Source: Rotaria sp. Silwood1
Lineage: Eukaryota > Rotifera > Eurotatoria > Philodinida > Philodinidae
Direction: 5' to 3'
Assembly (NCBI GenBank): GCA_905250075.1
Contig: CAJNOP010000034.1
Location: forward strand, 1,641,276-1,705,275
Length of the DNA: 64,000 bases
The notes beneath the pieces are model-generated. The model was not told the DNA's origin and did not search any database. It worked only from the letters and a program-made list of their open reading frames with translations. The translations under genes and the position numbers were made by a program. Shown in pieces: positions 46,460-59,310 of the stretch (position 1 is its first letter; every line of letters starts with the position of its first letter).

Positions 46460-48963
46460 CTGTATTGGAAAGAATATTAAAAACAAATGTTAATAGATGA
46501 ACAAATTAACAAGGAGTTATCATTTAGATTACAGAGATCGTACTCTTGCTATAATCAGGCGCTTAAAAAGTGGAATTATTTTTTAGAACGGTCCGAAGTA
46601 GTTATTAAACTGTTTTCAAATGAGTATTCTCTTTCAATAGAGAACTTTTCAAACTGACGAATTGCATGCTATTGACTAATTATTTGATGTGGAAGGAATG
46701 AACCCATGTGAATTACATGCCAAATACTTTTGATTGTCTGCTACTTCGACTCTGGTCATAGTTAAAATCGCGGTTAGGAATCAATCATGTTGTGTAAAAA
46801 ATATTTTTCGAAAATGAAAGAACTTTGGGTACCGTTGTAAATGCGATCAATGTTAAATCGTTGTTAAGCCACAATCGATCATATTTCATGCTTCCATCCA
46901 ATCAATAATTTTTCACTCGTAATTTACTCATAAATAATGCATAATGCTATGAGTTTCATAAAAATAGTGCCCATGTAGAAAAATACGGGCCGATTTTAAT
47001 CGCAAAACACAGGAAATCAATGAAATATGGAAGCAGTATTCCAGTCAGATATTTGTTGGACTTTTTTCAATGAATTCTAGTTAACTTCTGGCTTTTCAGA
47101 TCGGATCCTGTCGAAAATCATTGGAACAAAGCCCGAAAATTTTTCGATCAATACACTGCTTACATTTTCTTTGATTTCAAGTGTCTTCTGGCTAAGACTG
47201 ACGATTTCTTAGGGCATTTCTTGCCGGTTCATGCAACTTTCAATGACTAGAACAACCCATTGAGATGTGAATTTGTTGTATTTTCTGTTGGGGTTGTGGG
47301 GTTCGTAGGCTCGTTTAGTTAGGTTCCTTTAACGGTCCAAAGCGGTTTCTCTGTTCTTTTGCTTCAAAATGCGGCGAATAGTGACCCATTGCATGCACGG
47401 TTGTTTCAATTGGAATGTTGCTTCTGTGATTCGATATATTTTCAATCAGTTCTAAAAGATGCAGATAGAATTAGTCTGAAAGCTCCGGAAAACCAGACAT
47501 TTGTCTCAGGTTTCGGTAGGAATTGTAGATCACAGTCATTGATCTGAGTATGAAAACGATCAAATATAGATTCCTATGAATAAGAATCAGCAAAAAGTAC
47601 AGTACAATAATCTATCACAGAAAATTCTATCGCTTTGCTCCAATGAGTTTTCTATAATAAAAATAAACCATTGAACAAGATATCTTATTTGAAAAAAAAA
47701 GAGAATTTCATAATAGTTTCAGCATAAATGGCAACAAAGTCATGTCCACAGGCGCTTTTTATTGGAATCTCTTTGAATACAGAAGTAACCACATGCATTT
47801 CTATGATTGTAATATATGCGGCAATCTCTACCCGTTATCTATGAACAAAATACAAGCTTGAATAGAAAGTAAAATAGGTTACTTCGTCTGTCAAAAACAC
47901 AAGATTCATGGCCAACTAATTACGAAAGTTCTTTTTACTTTGTTGTTTCTCTTCAGTATCTTATCAGAAGCATTTCAGATTAAGGAATTGCTTTGATACT
48001 TTATTCATAGGAATGATGAACTTCGAAAATCCTAATAAGAAATGATAAAGAAAGATGTAGAAAAAAATCTCATTTCAGTGAACAATGGTACAAAAGTGCA
48101 GCATGTGATAGCTTCTCATTTCTTTAAAATGAAATGCGTAGAGCATAAAATATTATTGTTTATTATTTTTAGTTCAAAAGAACATTGTGCTAAGAACAGA
48201 AATTTGGTTTAACTCTGTTTCATTCTGTAATTTAATATTTTATCAAGTTTGAAATGTCAGTCTTCTATTTAGGTTTTGTTATTGAGATTCCATAGCATCT
48301 TGTCAGAATAAATCTTCCATCTGCTTGTCATGACCAATGGTTTTCCCATAATTTGAGTCGATTTAACAATTTCAGTTCACTGAGTAGACCTCCTTGACTA
48401 TTTTCAAGGAATATCTAGTATAACTTATCAAAGTCTAGCGGTTCTAAAAAGTTTTGCAAAGGATTAACCGATGACATTGGCCTCGTTAGATTGCAATATT
48501 CTGGAAAAGCTTAGTTGTTTTTCTCTTTTGAGCTTTTTCTGTGACTTCGAATAACGCAAAATCTGCCGAAAATGCTAATCTTGCGATAATTAGAATCAGT
48601 TTCTACTTGTCCAGATCTTACATTCCTGTGCATGTATACCGGCTCTATTATCGAATAAGTTTTGCAAATACAAGCAATTTATTCTCAAAAAAGCAAAATT
48701 AACCGTTACTCCTAATACAATATAGGTCTAAAATTACCAGAGAACGCGTTCTACTTCGGGAGCATATCATACAGACAGAAACCAAAAAAAAACACTGTAT
48801 TTCTTTTTTTTTAACTATATATAAATCCTTTCTAAGCTGTCAGATTATATAATCCAATGCTTGTTTTGAAATTAAGTAGACCTTTGTATATCCACCGAAG
48901 CTTATTACTACAATCAAACTTGTTTGTTATCATTAATTTTAGAAAGACTATTTAGCTAAAATA
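46460..48963. other. intergenic or intronic, no exon recognised
   Basis: It must hold the 5' part of the NHL gene unless that exon is a fragment. The open frame 47359-47547 has no recognisable protein. Confidence 0.45.
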
Positions 48964-49182
48964 CTAACGTAGAACAAGGTGAAGAATTGAATCGTCACAA
49001 ATCCCATAACTGGCTAATGTTCGATCATTTTTAAGCTGTTCATCTTTATACATCAATCGTTGTAAATCTGTCCGAATTCTTTTTTTGTCTTGTATTTTGT
49101 CTTTGATGTCTTTGATTTGGTCATCCAGTTGAACGTCTAAATCTATCGAATTTCCTTCAAGCGTACGGATAGATATTCTCAT
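48964..49182 (-). CDS. ubiquitin-like protein without terminal Gly-Gly
   Basis: 72 residues aligning end to end with ubiquitin: MRISIRTLEGNSIDLDV at the start, KIQDKKRIRTDLQRLMYKDE in the middle and SILHLVLR at the end. The Lys27-like KIQDK core, the QRL strand and the closing LHLVLR are kept. Ubiquitin's last residues (Leu-Arg-Gly-Gly) are missing, since a TAG follows directly. A donor-like GTTAGT overlaps the stop, so a further exon could supply the tail, but no convincing one was seen. Without Gly-Gly it could not be conjugated and would be a decoy, a non-conjugated domain or a pseudogene. The ATG at 49182 matches ubiquitin's first residue. Confidence 0.7.
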   Translation of the reverse strand: MRISIRTLEGNSIDLDVQLDDQIKDIKDKIQDKKRIRTDLQRLMYKDEQLKNDRTLASYGICDDSILHLVLR

Positions 49183-52152
49183 TTGTCCAGACTATGAAGT
49201 TAAATGCTAACAACAAATGTACAGTTAAATATGAAAGGAAAAATCTAAATCAAAGAAAACAATTCATTTGTATGCCTTTGTAAAAACTGTTTTACTTTTG
49301 ATATAGTCTTAAAGTGATTTCGCTCAAAAAGATAGGGATTCACATCCTCAGATTTCTGAAATTGATGAGAATTGATGTAGAACTGATTTAAAATTGATTT
49401 AACCTTGGTCTTTAATTATTTAACCATTGGTGAAAATTCCTATGGTATTGTCATAGTTTACTAAAAATTTTATCTAGTGCGGATATTCACATTATATCTT
49501 ATATGTTACCATGAAAATATCTTCAGACAATATGGAAACCTTCTTTCGATCACTCTATTCTATAAGGAGAGACTTCCTTGAAGATCAGATTATGTTCGAA
49601 AGCCTGAAAAATAGGGAGCGAATTTTTGGAAAATCAACCATTTTCTCATTTGAAAGATATATTTATGGTACCATCACTTATGTCATGCGAACATCTATAC
49701 CGGGCAGCAATAATAATAAACAAATTCAATTTCATAATAATTTCAAGTAATTCTTAACCAACTGCACACAAATGCTAAATGATCTCTAAATGGTTCTCAG
49801 TCGATCTTATCAATTCTGAATAATTTCAGACAGATTCTCGATTAATTTCAACTGATTTTAAATTCAGTCTTACCTTTTTCCAGGGATTTGTCCGAAGAAA
49901 AAAAAAACAGAAGAGGTTCCTAGACATAATTTCGTACTCCCTCCTACAACAACGTTCTTATATTGAGATTTAGGGAAAATTTTCTAGATCATTTTTAATA
50001 TGGTGAATGATTATCTCTCAAAAATTATGGAAGGGTACTAACCTTCCTGTCTTGCATCGGTACACCTCTGTTCATTCTCAGTCAACTCCGACGAGTGCCC
50101 ATTCCAATTATAATTCTTCATTTAGAATTTGTAGAATTGGTTGGAATTAGAATCGGTACATTCCTAGAAACAGCTATCGATTCGACTGGAGGAGAGGCAA
50201 GGGTGAGTTCAGTTGATAGAAACGATTCGATCAAAGCAAATAAATCATCCATCACTTTTATAACGCTATGAGCGAGCTAATGAATTTGACACTACTCACA
50301 AGGGAATATTCTCAACCGTCACATCGTTTTTGAGTCGAGAGTATAAGCATTATGTAGTCTCTAACGATCTATGAATATTCTGGAAAAAAGTTCGTGTCGC
50401 TAGGTTCTTACTGATGAGATATAGCATTTTTAACTGTATGTTTCGGATAAAGCTTTGGTTCCTCTCAGGAGCATCAGAAAAAGTGAGTTCTAAGTTTCTA
50501 CTTGAAATTTTGCAAGTACTTAGATCTCAATGAGAATAGTTTATCGTGAAGGTTTCAGTTTCTTTGGTTGCTCCTAGCCTGAAATAGGAACGCCGGCTCT
50601 GTAGGCACATGTGACCAATTTTATGATAACAGTAACATAGGATAGAAACAATAAAAGAAGGTGAAACTCCAACAATAAAATATTTTAACGGAGACCTATA
50701 CCTGTACAAAATTTCAGGTTGAAATTCGAAATCCATTTTTTCAAGTATTCCTGAGGGAGACCACAGTTCCTTTTACTTAAACATACAGTAAAAACGCAGT
50801 ATCTCTAGAGTAATAAGCTAGCGACATGAACGCTTTTTTAGAGAATTTATAGATCGGTAGGATCTACATAACGCGCATATCTTCGACCTAAAAGGGACAT
50901 GACAGTTGACTATGCTCTCTCGTCACACGTAATCAAGGAAATAGCCCAGAAAAGATACAGAAAAGATGCCTTTCAATAGCTAAAACAGAATCGAATTAGT
51001 AAATGTGTAGCGTGTAATGAGGGGAAGACAACTAATGTGTAGAAACAAATAGATGTCGAAAATTGCTCATAATTGTCCTGAAACGAAGTAAGTCAGTGTA
51101 ATGTCGTCTCAGAATCAAAAATAAACAACTTTCAATGAATTCTCCATATTTTTTGAATATCGAATGATACCAAAGTCTAAACCGAGTACCTTATGCTTCT
51201 TAAAGAACTCAAGCAATCATTTATAATAGTCGATTCATACTGAACAATTGCTAGGGAATGCGTGAACATAACTTTGTAAAATAAAGCACTGCTCATGACA
51301 GAAAAAGTATGCAGAAAAGAAATCATAGCTTCTCCTTCTACCTCTCAAACGGCCGATAAGGAAGGCCAGAGAAATGATGTATTATTAGTGTAACTGCAGA
51401 TATTCACCTGAAGCCTAATATAGAAAACATTCAGATATAGAGATATTGCTTGAAAGAGAGGCGACGGAGAGAATGAGAGAAGAGGAGAAAGAAGAGAATG
51501 GCATAGGTGAGGTTTGATATGTAAGTAGGATAGTATAGGAGGCACATAATCTATAGGAAGTATTGCTTGCGCTTCGCTGTCTACATTTTCGGACTCTATT
51601 TCGCTCACTCGTACCTCGGTATTTCAAGCCTCTTCTCCTAAATTTGGAACCCCTTTTGATTTACCTACTTGCTACAGGTAATGCCAAATGGTGGGTGGGA
51701 GAAACGCAAACTCAACCGTAGAGAAGAGAACGACATCTGATCTTATTTCGACAAGATTATACCATTCTCGTTATCTGATTCGTCCGACATTTCTTAGAAT
51801 GTTGTCGGGTCTATGTCATGGAGCTAAACTAGATCACGAATCGAAGCGACGTACTAGAGCAAGAATCAATTTTCTTGCGTGAAAACGAGGATGAAGTCGG
51901 GTGAAGTGAAATGCGATGAAGCGAGACAAGTAGATGTGGCGACGAGAAGAGACTGATTAGGAAAACTGTAATGAGGGAAAATAAATAGTGAAATACAAGG
52001 CAAAAAAGAGTTATACAGTAACTCTATGAGCATTATTTCTTTTTGAGATTTTGAAGGAGATAGATGTCATTCTTTTTCTTTAAATTCAGTGTGTATGTAT
52101 AGAATGGTATGCTCTGTTCTAGCATGCACTGACAAAAAGTTTGGAAATTGCA
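49183..52152. other. intergenic, no gene recognised
   Basis: Short chance frames only. A purine-rich stretch lies at about 51450-51500. Confidence 0.45.
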
Positions 52153-52154
52153 TA

Positions 52155-52391
52155 CACTGTAAAAAATAAGGGTTTATGAAAGTGCAACGGGACACAAACC
52201 CTTTTCTCCGTTTTTGAAATATCTGATAAACCCTTTTTAGAAATCATAAACGTAAAAACCGTTTATTATCTTCGTCAAATACGGAAAAAAAGGGTTGGTG
52301 TCCCGTTGCACTTTCATAAACCCCTTTTTTGTTTGATACCCTCTCAAAAGCATTTTTTCCGTTTATTATTCTACGGATTTTTTTTTCAGTG
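52155..52391. mobile_element. 237-bp MITE with CACTGTAAAAAA ends and TA flanks
   Basis: The left end CACTGTAAAAAA faces a right end TTTTTTCAGTG, and TA flanks both. Inside, GGGTTTATGAAAGTGCAACG at 52170 is repeated inverted near 52303-52322, so the whole element folds. TA targets and CACTG ends fit Tc1/mariner-type non-autonomous elements. Confidence 0.7.
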
Positions 52392-52565
52392 TAGTCACTC
52401 AAGGAAAGTTTCTCAAAAATGACTCATGAGTCTGAAAAAACATAGTCACTTTCAGTGTTGTAGAGGCTTCGACGAGATACATCATACTAAACTTTACTGC
52501 ACTTTGTATCATACACAGATAAATTCTATACCAATTTTTCCTATTTTTGCTGATAATCATCAACC

Positions 52566-54090
52566 ATTTATTCCCTCGACTGTGGGGAGGGTCATATGAA
52601 AAAAAATAGCTTCCGTGTGTGTGTGTGTGTCTCTGTGTCTGTCTGTGTCGGGGTCAAAAAACATCCATCTTAGAAAATTTTTCTTTCAAGCCTGAATCAG
52701 GTAAACCGGAGTCGGGAAATCCAAATCTGATGTCAGATTTTAAGCCCCCCCCCCCCCCCCCCCTCAAAAATCGATCTCACCCCAGATACGTTCAAATGGG
52801 CTGAAATTTGGAGCATATGTTGGGGCTGAAGTGGGAAGGCTGCGGTAAAATTTTCAGCTCAATACCCTGATGTTTGACAGAGATATGAACCAAACAAGGG
52901 TCAAAAATAGCTCACTTTCTGTCCAAGATTTCTCGGTCCGGGCTCTCTCAATATATTTAATTTTTTTTTTGTTTGAAAGAGCATCTCAGGATGCAGGGCA
53001 GTATAGAGTCCTTTTTTTAAATTCATCATTTCTTCGCGGAGAATGGGGCTCACAAGTTCAATGACTCAAAAAACGCGCGAAAAAGGGGTACCCAGTCACA
53101 TAAGTGTCTGTATATATAATTAAAAACAAAGCTTAATAAAGAAAGAACTCTATATTGCCCTGCATCTCGACGCGCTCTTTCAAACAAAAAAAAATTTAAT
53201 ATATTGACAGAGCCCGGACCGAGAAATCTTGGACAAAAGATCAAAAAAAACCATAAACCGAGAAAAAACGAAAAACATTTTTGGATATTTCAAAAAACCG
53301 CTGGTTTTTGAAATACTATTTCTCTGAAATTCTGAGATATTTTGGAAAAAAATGGAGGTTTTCGGAAAATTTTTCATTGATTTTGAAAGAGCAGACGATG
53401 GGCTATCTTCCCATGCATTTATCTCAATTTCGAAATTTTTGACGAAAATTGACTTTTTTTGAGGGGGAGAGGTCTTAAAAATTTTCGATTGACTTTTTTG
53501 GGTCAAGGGAAGGGTTCTTGGAGAAAATGACGATATTTTATAAAGGTCGACGAAAGGAAAACGGGGTCGGAGAATACGAATCTGAAGTCAGATTTTCAAC
53601 ATTTTGGATTAACTTTTTTGGGTTAAGAGAAGGGTTTTTTGAGAAAATATTGATGTTTCATAAAGATCGACAAAAGGAAATCCGGGTCGGCGAATCCGAA
53701 TCTGAAGTCAAATTTTCACAATTTTGGATTGACTTTTTTGGGTTCATAGGGATATTTTTTTTGGAGAAAAGAGTGTCTCGTAGACTATAGAAAAAGTGAT
53801 ATGAGACAAAATAAATTTTTATCTGTTATTGTCCAAGTGAAACGTGAGGCGCAAAAAAAAACACCATAGCGAAGTTTTTGTTGATATTCGTATTGGGCTT
53901 TGCAGCGGTTTCATGTTTCAAACTGGGAACTCGCTTAATCCGACGTATGCGATAAGTTTCTCCTCAAGGAGCTGTTTTATAACTAGTTTCCATGGATCAG
54001 GCTTATTTCTAGCTGATTTTCTAACTGGTGATGCTTTGTATAGGACTACTGTAGTCAGTCAGACATTTTGGATATGGAACTTGACAAAAT
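52566..54090 (+). repeat. dispersed repeat family, copy A (with internal 120-bp tandem units)
   Basis: It begins CCTCGACTGTGGGGAGGGTC and contains a GT-rich tract. Three units of about 120 bp follow, marked by GACGAAAGGAAAACGGGGTC-type text at 52689, 53545 and 53665. It ends in a stretch including CCGACGTATGCGATAAGTT and GCTGTTTTATAACTAG. The first and second units are separated by the inserted element 52744-53474. The frame 53844-54113 lies in it and shares text with copy B (NPTYAIS), which may be a relic of a coding region. Confidence 0.65.
52744..53474. mobile_element. C-rich-ended foldback element inserted at TTAA
   Basis: It is flanked by TTAA (52740-52743 and 53475-53478), with ends GCCCCCCCC and GGGGGAGAGGTC. 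The arms pair from about 52920 with about 53240 (GTCCAAGATTTCTCGGTCCG) around a spacer. Removing the element and one TTAA brings the flanking tandem-unit markers (52689 and 53545) to 121 bp apart, the same as the next pair (120 bp). That confirms the insertion and its limits. Confidence 0.85.
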
Positions 54091-54925
54091 ATGAGTTCGT
54101 TGTTTGTTGTTAAGGAGGCGTAGTTTCTTTCACAATACTGTCAGGCGTTAAGATGTATCCTAATAGAAATTTTCTTGTACTAGTCGAGAATGAAGAACAT
54201 GATGATGAGATATTGAACTTTTTTCCTTCATATTTTTTTGTTGTTAGACTCGTTGTAAATGTGGCTATAGGTGTTTTTGGAAAAGTTTGTTTATTTTACA
54301 AACGCTTTCGTAAACCCAAACTCTATTGTATCTAGCTACCTTGAAAATACAAAAGGAAGGCACAAATGTGATTTGTTGATTTGACTTATGTCCGTGATGT
54401 AGCGCTGTTAAAGTGAAAGAAAAAACTGATGCATTCAGAACATTTTATCTTTTGTGCATGTAATTTAGTTATGAAGGAAACAGCGCTGTGTCGCATACAA
54501 CTTTACAAGTGGATTTTAACTATGTTGACTCTTTCTAGATCATTTTGTAAAAATCTTGGGTTTGTCTCGCCACATTTTTTCCATATTAGCTTGTCTTTGT
54601 TGTCTATTCTGAAGAAAAATGGTGCTGACTGCTATTCTATATTTCTCGAAAGAGATTTAAATGATATCTGTAATGTAGAACTAATTGAGAGAGAGTGAAA
54701 ATGACATGAAAATTGAAATATGTACTAGCTTCATCTGAGACGAATTATTTGAGGCATTTTGTCAAAATGTAAACTTGATTGCAACATATATTCTTTCTGC
54801 ATCGATATTTCCTCGCCAATCCGAGTAAGAAGAATAGGGTACAACAGAAAACCATTTTCTCTACGGAACAAGCTATACAAATGAGAATGTATGGTGTTAG
54901 ATTCGAAATATATCTTTGTTTCCTC

Positions 54926-55440
54926 GACTGTAGGGAGGGTCATACGAAAAAAATAGTTTGTGTGTATATGTGTCTACATCGGGGTCAAAAAAACGTCCAC
55001 CTTAGAAAATTTTTTCTTTCAAGGTTGACGAAAGTAAATCGGAGTAGGGAATCCCAATCTGAAGTCAGAAATAAAAAATTTTGAAGTGAGTTTTTTTGGG
55101 TTAAGGAAAGAATTTTTTGAGAAAATAATAACATTTTCTCATGTGTAGGAAGACTTATATGAAATAAAATAAGTTTTTGTCTGTTATTGTCAAAGTGAAC
55201 GATGAAACGTCATTAAAAAACCTTGCACAAAGTTTTGGTGCTCGGGTTTTTAATATTGGGTTTTTCATGAATTCTATTCTTCAAACTGAATATTTAATGA
55301 ATCCGACGTATGCGATAAGTTCTTCCAGAATGAGCTGTTTTATAACTAGGTTTCCACGGATGAGGCTTGTTTTCAAAGAGGTCGATCAGTTTCTTCGACT
55401 TGTATCATTCAAGAAATCAAAGTTTGAGTCAGTTATGGTG
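54926..55440 (+). repeat. dispersed repeat family, copy B (single tandem unit)
   Basis: It begins CCTCGACTGTAGGGAGGGTC and follows copy A through the GT-rich part, one 120-bp unit and the shared CCGACGTATGCGATAAGTT and GCTGTTTTATAACTAGG blocks. It lacks both the extra tandem units and the foldback insertion, so it serves as the reference form. Confidence 0.7.
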
Positions 55441-57988
55441 ACGAGGCTAGTAGATCGATTTTTTCGATATTCACATACACAATGTACTTGTCTTAAGCAG
55501 TCGAGGGTTAAGTGAGTCGAACCGACGAACGTTACTTATTGCAATTTCGTGTTATTAGTTCTAATGACAATTGTAGTCTATTTAAGCCTCTTAGCTTAAA
55601 AAAGGGCAACTTTCTTAAGAATGGTTGAAGTTAAGTTAAAGGCATCAGGAGAAAAACCGTCGTCTCCTCTTTCAAAAACGGCAAAAATGCTTTCTCGGTA
55701 CGTGTTCTTATTCGAGAAAGTTTCAATTTTCCTGGAGAACGCTATTCAAAAAGTAAGCATTCTTATTGAACTGTGAAAGATTGTTTTCGTTTTTTCCCGA
55801 TTTTCCAAGTCTCGATTGAGCAATCTAAATGACAAGGGTGCATAAGATGCCGAATTAATCCATTAGTAATTTACTTGGCTCACTGTACTAATTTATATAT
55901 CAATTGATAGAGGATGTAGAAGTTAGTAATCACTAGAACTTTCATGAAGTTCACAGAAAGCTTTCATGGATAATGCTTTTCCACAATTTTATATATTTTG
56001 ACCCATCATTATAAGAGTTAGTCCTGTCATGATGGATTTTCTTCTCGAATAAAAAGACTTCATAGAATATTACTTATGTTGTGCATTTAATAGCTGCTCC
56101 ATCGGGCTTCAATTTCATCTTTAAACCATTAGTTGAATACTTGGTTAAAGGATATAAAAGTTGGATGGACATGTTCATAATATAGAAACATTCAATATGT
56201 TTGTACCTGATGACTATGCTTTCGAAAACAAAGTTGAAGGTACCAAAAATCTAGCACTTCCATTATGATAGTCCTTTTCGAAATCTACAAAGCGATATAT
56301 TTTGTAAGCCAAAAAGGGTCTGATCCTCCAAAAATTTGTTTATCATAAGAGTCGTGCACCAACATTTTTTAAAGATTTTCGGCAGTGTTCGCTAGGCTTC
56401 TATCGAATAAGTCCATACTTCACTTAAAATAACTTCATTTTTAACATCAGCATGAAAAACTGAGTTAATATATGTGTCATTCGAACGACAACCACTAGTT
56501 TCATTTTTCGACCGAAACGTGACCTTTGCTCTCCCTCAGGGATACCCTCAACAATAAACTTATAAGAAATCCTCCTTTCAAGTTGTGAGAATGTTCCAAC
56601 TTGGCATCTAATAACTCTGGTTACATGACTAAGTACGTTGGTGATATAGAGATGATGATTTGATAAAGTTGATTTTTGAGGGTACCTCTGAGGGAGAGCA
56701 AAGGTCACGTTTCGGTCGAAAAATGAAACTAGTGGTCGTCGTTCGAATGACACATATATTAATTCAGTTTTTCATGCTGATGTTAAAAATGAAGTTATTT
56801 TAAGTGAAGTATGGACTTATTCGATAGAAGCCTAGCGAACACTGCCGAAAATCTTTAAAAAATGTTAGTGCACGACTCTTATGATAAACAAATTTTTGGA
56901 GGATCAGACCCTTTTGGCTTACAAAATATATCGCTTTGTAGATTTCGAAAAGGACTATCATAATGGAAGTGCTAGATTTTTGGTACCTTCAACTTTGTTT
57001 TCGAAAGCATAGTCATCAGGTACAAACATATTGAATGTTTCTATATTATGAACATGTCCATCCAACTTTTATATCCTTTAACCAAGTATTCAACTAATGG
57101 TTTAAAGATGAAATTGAAGCCCGATGGAGCAGCTATTAAATGCACAACATAAGTAATATTCTATGAAGTCTTTTTATTCGAGAAGAAAATCCATCATGAC
57201 TAGGGGTCTGCGGTTCTAAAAAAGAACCGGGAACCGAACCGAGAACCGGAACCGCGGTTCCGGTTTCGGTTCGGTTCCAAAATTATTTCAAGGAAACGGG
57301 GAACCGGTAAATTCTCAGATGTAAAAGACACTTAAGAGTTTAGTTTCCGCAATTCTTGCAATTAGTGTTCGAATGTAACAATGTTTGCAGTTTATTGAGA
57401 CAATATTTTGTTGAAAACATGGAATTGAAAGTAAAACAATAAAACTTTTTACAATACAACTTGTTCAACATATAAACGGTTTGCAAAAAGCTTGGAACAA
57501 ATGTTTGGCTTGTATCAGGAACTAGTTCAACTTCTTTCAAGAAAAATATTTCTCAATTTAAAGGATGTCAGTTGACAGTTTTAAAATAGCTGATTCAATA
57601 TTTGATTCGTTTTTCTTTTGGTTCCACAGCTCAGAGACACCTAATTTTTAGACTATTAATAAAATTGATTACAATTCTTTCAACATTAATATTTGAGACA
57701 CTTAAATAAGTGTAGGATCATACTAGTCAAAATAATAAAACTAAGCTTTTCATGTCAGTATTTCAGCGATTCTTTCAATATGACTTAATTATCTCGTCAA
57801 AAACATTGACCTGCTTTTTTGGCTCCTTTTGGAACCAATAGCTCGTTTCCGATCATTTGAATGTTCGCGATTTTACAAACCTTGGAGTTATATACTGTTC
57901 AAATCAGGGATTAATGCTATACATTAGTATATCTGTAACGAGAGAATTTGTGCCTATGTTATCTTAGTTTAATATCATATCAGATTAA

Positions 57989-58713
57989 GGCCCACCCCCC
58001 ACCCAAAATTTTATTTTTACCATAGAACATCGAATCTTAACGAAATTTTCAGAGTAGATGTATCTTGGGCTGGGCACCTTGTGATAAAAATTTCAGCCTG
58101 AAATCTTAAGGATTCCAGGAGATAGCTTAATATTAAGGTCCAAAACATAGGTTTTCGTGCGTCCCAGATTTCTCCGCCATTTTGAAAGCTAGAAAGCTCG
58201 GGTTTGTTTTAAAATGTAGCCAATATCTGGGACTACAACTTAACAGAGTCCGATTTTTTAATTTTTCTTTAGCTTAGTTTTTAGAGAACTTCTACGTCAT
58301 GATATGAAATCAGTAGGGTGTAAATTCTGAAACATTTCCCCCTCATCTGGCATCTATCACGAAATCGAAAAATCGAGCTCTGTTAAGTTATAGCCCCAAG
58401 TGTTGAATACATTTTAAAACAAACCCGAACTTTCTAGCTTTCAAAATGGCGGAGAAATCTGGGACGCACGAAAACGTAAAATCAAAAAATCTCATTTCGA
58501 GAAAAACGCAAAAAAAAACATTGAATTTTTCGAAAGACGTCGTTTTTTCGAATAGACGTTTTCAGAAAACATCTGTAAAACCCTTAAAATCCATCGTAAA
58601 GAAAATAAACCATAGTGCATTCGATAGTGGACGTGATGCTCTATCACATGCGCTATTTAAAAAAAATCGATAAATTTGACAGAAATCAACTTTTTTTGGG
58701 TGGGGGGTGGGCC
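57989..58713. mobile_element. C-rich-ended foldback element nested in the hAT-type element
   Basis: It is flanked by TTAA (57985-57988 and 58714-58717). The ends are GGCCCACCCCCCACCCAAAA and its inverse. The arms share GAAAGCTAGAAAGCTCGGGT (58187) with its inverse at about 58440. At 725 bp it is almost the length of the copy at 52744. The frame 58446-58673 inside it is taken as chance. Confidence 0.85.
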
Positions 58714-58972
58714 TTAAAATAGAATTTGATCAAATATATGAGTATTATTCGCGGCTAAACTGCTTAGTATAAACCTGTACTAATTGCAAAACAAAGACTC
58801 GAGCGGATCTATAAAGCATAACATGCTTTATAGAGTGAGACTGTTTCAAGTTTTTTTGCAAACAATTATACTTATTCAAATACAAAAAACTTTAAAAGAA
58901 ACTGATTTTCATCATTTTCTTTATCTTTACTATCTTCATCACAGAAAATAACACTCATTTGTTTATCTTCTT

Positions 58973-59310
58973 TAAAGCCTCCCTCCAAAATCAATCTCAA
59001 TTCAGGAACATTGGAACTAGCTGAAATATGGAGGATATGTTGGACTATCAAGGAAAATCTACGTTAAAGTTTCCAGTCCTAAATATTTTTATTTAAAGGA
59101 GATATTGACCAAGCAAGACCCAAAAAACAGCTAATTTGTCAACTCAAATTTCTCTGTAATGGTTCGTCCAATTTATTTGTATCCTTTTTGTTTGAAACAG
59201 CATGAAGTCATCCTTTTTTAAAAATGCTCCCATTTTAAACGCAAAAACAAGTTCACAAGTTCAATGACTAAAAAACCATCAAAAAATGGTCACCAAATTA
59301 TATCAATAAC
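58973..59310 (+). mobile_element. partial copy of the C-rich-ended family
   Basis: It starts TTAAAGCCTCCCTCCAAAAT and follows the left half of the 52744 copy: the GCTGAAATWTGGAG and ATGTTGG words, then CACAAGTTCAATGACT. The right end is missing. Confidence 0.6.

Noticed and set aside
56424..56753. 109-codon minus-strand frame
   Set aside because: It spans the palindrome loop and both arms; its start and end texts are inverse copies, so the frame is accidental.
58446..58673. Lys-rich plus-strand frame
   Set aside because: It lies in one arm of the 725-bp foldback element with no matching protein pattern.
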